From CAYOMP01 sp964405075 (GTDB taxonomy: Bacteria > Bacillota > Clostridia > Lachnospirales > Lachnospiraceae), in the NCBI GenBank assembly GCA_964405075.1, contig CAYOMP010000023.1:1-27184 (forward strand): a stretch of DNA of 27,184 bases, read 5' to 3'. Positions 24,804 to 27,184 of this stretch are shown here, piece by piece. Under the pieces are notes generated by a model. That model was not told the DNA's origin and ran no database searches. It saw nothing but the letters and a program-made list of their open reading frames with translations. Both the position numbers and the translations under genes were made by a program. Numbering within the stretch: position 1 is the first letter of the stretch; each line of letters begins with the position of its first letter.

Positions 24804-25214
24804 CTACATTATTACTGCTCCATCAATGTTAGTATAAATATTTTCCTCAGTTTCACTTTGATCCATCGCTGTGATTACTGTATTATTTTTTACGTTCACT
24901 ATAAACGCTAAGTTATCAACTAGAACCAGTGATTCATTTATTCCCTTCTCATTGGCTCGAACGGTTCCATTTTGAAGTCTTTCTAATTGTTCATCTGAAA
25001 CATTTATATTTCTAGACGCCAACCTTTCCGATGCATGTTTTGAAAATCTAAGATTTTCTACTTTTCCATCTTCTTTTTCTAATTTCTTCTGATTTAATAT
25101 TTCTCCAAAAGAAACTGCTGAACTCTCTAATGCTGTACCGTTATTAATATTGTTATTCAGGTACTTCCCTGTAACCTGTTCAATGGAAGAGAATTGACCA
25201 TTATTTATATTCAT
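24804..25214 (-). CDS. Flagellar operon protein (TIGR02530/Flagellar_put type)
   Basis: The 136-residue protein lies between flgD and flgE. It has an N-terminal polar region and a conserved C-terminal half: FSKHASERLASRNINVSDEQLERL (about 58-81), then a beta-rich part with ESLVLVDNLAFIVNVKNNTVITAMDQ (about 94-119). This matches the small protein found at this place in many clostridial and Bacillus-type flagellar operons, called TIGR02530. Its function is not established; a role in hook assembly is inferred from position. The ATG at 25214 has GGAG about 8 bases upstream. Confidence 0.85.
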   Translation of the reverse strand: MNINNGQFSSIEQVTGKYLNNNINNGTALESSAVSFGEILNQKKLEKEDGKVENLRFSKHASERLASRNINVSDEQLERLQNGTVRANEKGINESLVLVDNLAFIVNVKNNTVITAMDQSETEENIYTNIDGAVIM

Positions 25215-25259
25215 AACCCATTCTCCATTCCAAATAAATTATTCTAAGTTGTAAAAATA

Positions 25260-25787
25260 CTATTTTGTTGTGTTACTTGTATCAGTTGTTGTATCTGTTG
25301 TCGAATCTGTGCTATCATCTGTAACAATTCCCTGACTTTTAAGATATTCCTTATAATATTCTTCTTCAAGTACAGTATCCAAATCATCAATGCTATAATA
25401 ATTATCATTAATATAAAGATAAGGCTTACCATTTTCCATAATTACTGCATCTACATAACCAGCTGTATAATAAGTTTCACCAGTTGTTGATGATGTAGTC
25501 TTCATAATTACAGGTTTTCCTACAAGATTAGCTGCCTGATTCTGAGACATAGAAGAACCAACATTTTGTAATTCTTCCAACTGCGAAAATGTAGCTAACT
25601 GAGCAATGTACTCTGTATTAGAAGTTGGCTCCAATGGATCCTGATATTTCATCTGTGCAACCAATAGTTGTAAAAATGCTTCTTTATCCAACGATGAAGA
25701 ACTACTACTTTTTTTGCTACTATCAGATACTGCACTAGCTGCTGTTTCTACTATTTGCCCGTCTTTTACCGCTTGTACTAATGCCAT
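25260..25787 (-). CDS. flgD: Flagellar hook cap protein FlgD
   Basis: The 175-residue protein has the conserved N-terminal motif FLQLLVAQMKYQDPLEPTSN (about 36-55) and EYIAQLATFSQLEELQNV (57-74). A short beta-rich domain (about 90-145) and a Ser/Thr/Asp-rich tail (about 156-175) follow. FlgD caps the growing hook and is needed for FlgE assembly. It is shorter than enteric FlgD but similar to Bacillus forms. The ATG at 25787 has AGGAG 8 bases upstream, overlapping the fliK stop. Confidence 0.93.
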   Translation of the reverse strand: MALVQAVKDGQIVETAASAVSDSSKKSSSSSSLDKEAFLQLLVAQMKYQDPLEPTSNTEYIAQLATFSQLEELQNVGSSMSQNQAANLVGKPVIMKTTSSTTGETYYTAGYVDAVIMENGKPYLYINDNYYSIDDLDTVLEEEYYKEYLKSQGIVTDDSTDSTTDTTTDTSNTTK

Positions 25788-25799
25788 TTTTTCATCTCC

Positions 25800-27184
25800 T
25801 TACGCTGTATAATTTATTGAATTTCCACTTCCTACCATCATTTCAGCAATTAGAGCTTCATCCTCAGGTAATTCTTCTAAGTCTTCAATTTCTCTGTAAT
25901 TTAACTGTTTTCTACCTGATTGTTTTTTTTCTTCCAGGTTTTCTCTGTTATGCTCGTTTTCTTCAAGATTTCTTTCGAATTCATGGCTTTCAATGGTAAC
26001 TTCAACTGCTTCTACCTTTAACCCTTGGTTATTCAAGCTTTCCTTCAACTGAACAATTTGTCCTTCAATTGCTTCCTTAACTGTTTGATTTTCTGCAGCA
26101 AACTGCGCCGTAACCACTCCTGCTTTAACTGCAACTTGAACAGTTACCTTTCCTAAAAATTCTGGATTCAACTGAAATTGCATTTTTGTTTCATCACCAT
26201 TCATTGCTAATTTAATCTGACTATTTATCTGATTAAATATCTCTTGAGGGCTTACTGTCTGCTGTGTGTTAGATGTCGTAACACTTGCCTTAGCGGCAGT
26301 TGCCTCCATTCTTTCTGCAAAAGTCTGAACAGGTGACTGTTTGTCATTACTATCTTCTACAACTGTTTCAACCTTTTCTGATGTAGTTTCTCTTTTTGCC
26401 AAATCATCCGCACCGTCATACTGCTTATCAAGACTGCTTTGGTATTCCTTTTTATTATCACTAGTCTTAGCAACTGGTACATCATCGGTAGCTTCATCTT
26501 CGTCTTTTGTGGTATTTGAAACCGGAGTCTCATTAATTACTTCTTTACCATCAGAAGGTTTAAGATTTTCTGTTATTTTACCTTTATCATCAGGAACTGC
26601 TTCGTCAGTAACTTCTGTAGTTGCGCTATCACTATTTGCCAACTGTTCTTTCAGATTTGCTACAATAGTAGCAAACTCCTCTTTTGTTACACCCAGTTCA
26701 CTTAATAATGCTTCAGATATTTCGCCGACAGATTCTGACACTTCTGTAAATGTCATAAACAGTGTTTCGTCTGTTAATATCATCGAAACATCATCACTTC
26801 CAGATAACTCAACCATCAGATTTGCCAAATTCGACGAATCAAGACAATCAATAAAAGAAAGACCTAAGTTTTCCATGGCTATCGCCAACTCTTCTTCTGT
26901 AACATTTAGCTTTTCCATTAAAACTTGTTTAATCTCTGTTTCAGCTTCTGAAATCTCGCTGGCAACATCTAACTTTTCTTCAACCGGCTTACTCAGCTGT
27001 GAATCTGTCTGTGTTAAAGTAGTATCATTTTTTGAATTATCAACTTTTTCCAAATTATTCTGTGGTATTGTTTTTTTAGAATCATTCGTAGTTTTAGATA
27101 CAGTTGTCTCTGATTGTGACGAATTATTATAAGTCATTTGTTCTAACATAGATGCAAATTCATTAGTGCTCCCAGTTGCAGTTA
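25800..27184 (-). CDS. fliK: Flagellar hook-length control protein FliK, 5' end beyond the window
   Basis: From the Met at 27149 the product has 449 residues, but the frame stays open to the right edge (upstream residues read TATGSTNEFAS) and that Met has no ribosome site. The true start therefore lies outside. The long N-terminal region is polar, acidic and low in complexity. The C-terminal Flg_hook domain (about 323-388, counted from that Met) has the pattern FQLNPEFLGKVTVQVAVKAG and LKESLNNQGLKVEAVEV. FliK measures hook length and triggers the FlhB switch. Its stop overlaps the ribosome site of flgD. Confidence 0.92.
   Translation of the reverse strand, partial: TATGSTNEFASMLEQMTYNNSSQSETTVSKTTNDSKKTIPQNNLEKVDNSKNDTTLTQTDSQLSKPVEEKLDVASEISEAETEIKQVLMEKLNVTEEELAIAMENLGLSFIDCLDSSNLANLMVELSGSDDVSMILTDETLFMTFTEVSESVGEISEALLSELGVTKEEFATIVANLKEQLANSDSATTEVTDEAVPDDKGKITENLKPSDGKEVINETPVSNTTKDEDEATDDVPVAKTSDNKKEYQSSLDKQYDGADDLAKRETTSEKVETVVEDSNDKQSPVQTFAERMEATAAKASVTTSNTQQTVSPQEIFNQINSQIKLAMNGDETKMQFQLNPEFLGKVTVQVAVKAGVVTAQFAAENQTVKEAIEGQIVQLKESLNNQGLKVEAVEVTIESHEFERNLEENEHNRENLEEKKQSGRKQLNYREIEDLEELPEDEALIAEMMVGSGNSINYTA

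Noticed and set aside
26341..27132. 263-residue open frame on the plus strand opposite fliK
   Set aside because: It is a Ser/Val-rich antisense shadow of the low-complexity fliK sequence, with no ribosome site or recognisable domain.

Overview
The window is one long block of flagellar and chemotaxis genes, all transcribed from the minus strand (right to left in these coordinates). The DNA is AT-rich, with strong AGGAGG-type ribosome binding sites, ATG and GTG starts, short gaps and stop/start overlaps. Gene content (FliY instead of FliN, CheC/CheD, FlhF/FlhG, FlbD/SwrD, FapA, a sigma-28 gene at the distal end) and gene order point to a motile Firmicute, most likely a clostridial species of the Lachnospiraceae type. 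The genus cannot be fixed from sequence alone.

Reading with transcription from the right edge: fliK (its 5' end lies outside the window), flgD, a small flagellar-operon protein and flgE build the hook. Next come flbD/swrD, motA, motB and fliL (stator and motor power), fliM and fliY (switch), cheY, then fliO-fliP-fliQ-fliR-flhB-flhA (export gate). These are followed by flhF-flhG (flagellar placement), a PilZ-domain c-di-GMP receptor, cheB-cheA-cheW-cheC-cheD (chemotaxis core), a small two-helix membrane protein and fliA/sigD. The distal end holds fapA (DUF342), a small hydrophilic protein, a SwrB-like membrane coiled-coil protein and a membrane protein with an MltG/YceG LysM-like domain. This is the Bacillus subtilis fla/che order from fliK to swrB, with insertions: motAB before fliL, a PilZ gene before cheB, a membrane gene before sigD, and fapA plus a small ORF before the SwrB-like gene.

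After the last gene, a candidate intrinsic terminator is followed by a good minus-strand sigma-A-type promoter and a potentially structured leader that runs off the left edge. The next operon therefore starts there; in Bacillus this neighbour is rpsB.

The most striking point is cheA. A single in-frame UAA replaces what should be a Glu codon at the start of the P3 dimerisation domain, with both halves otherwise intact and in the same frame. Other points are a five- to seven-copy 18-bp Met-rich tandem repeat in fliY, stator residues of the Na+-driven PomA/PomB type, RNA hairpins in the flgE-flbD and fliL-fliM gaps, and several lineage-specific proteins of unknown role. I found no phage, IS, CRISPR, rRNA or tRNA signal. 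No gap between genes exceeds 300 bases; the longest non-coding stretch is the left 219 bases.
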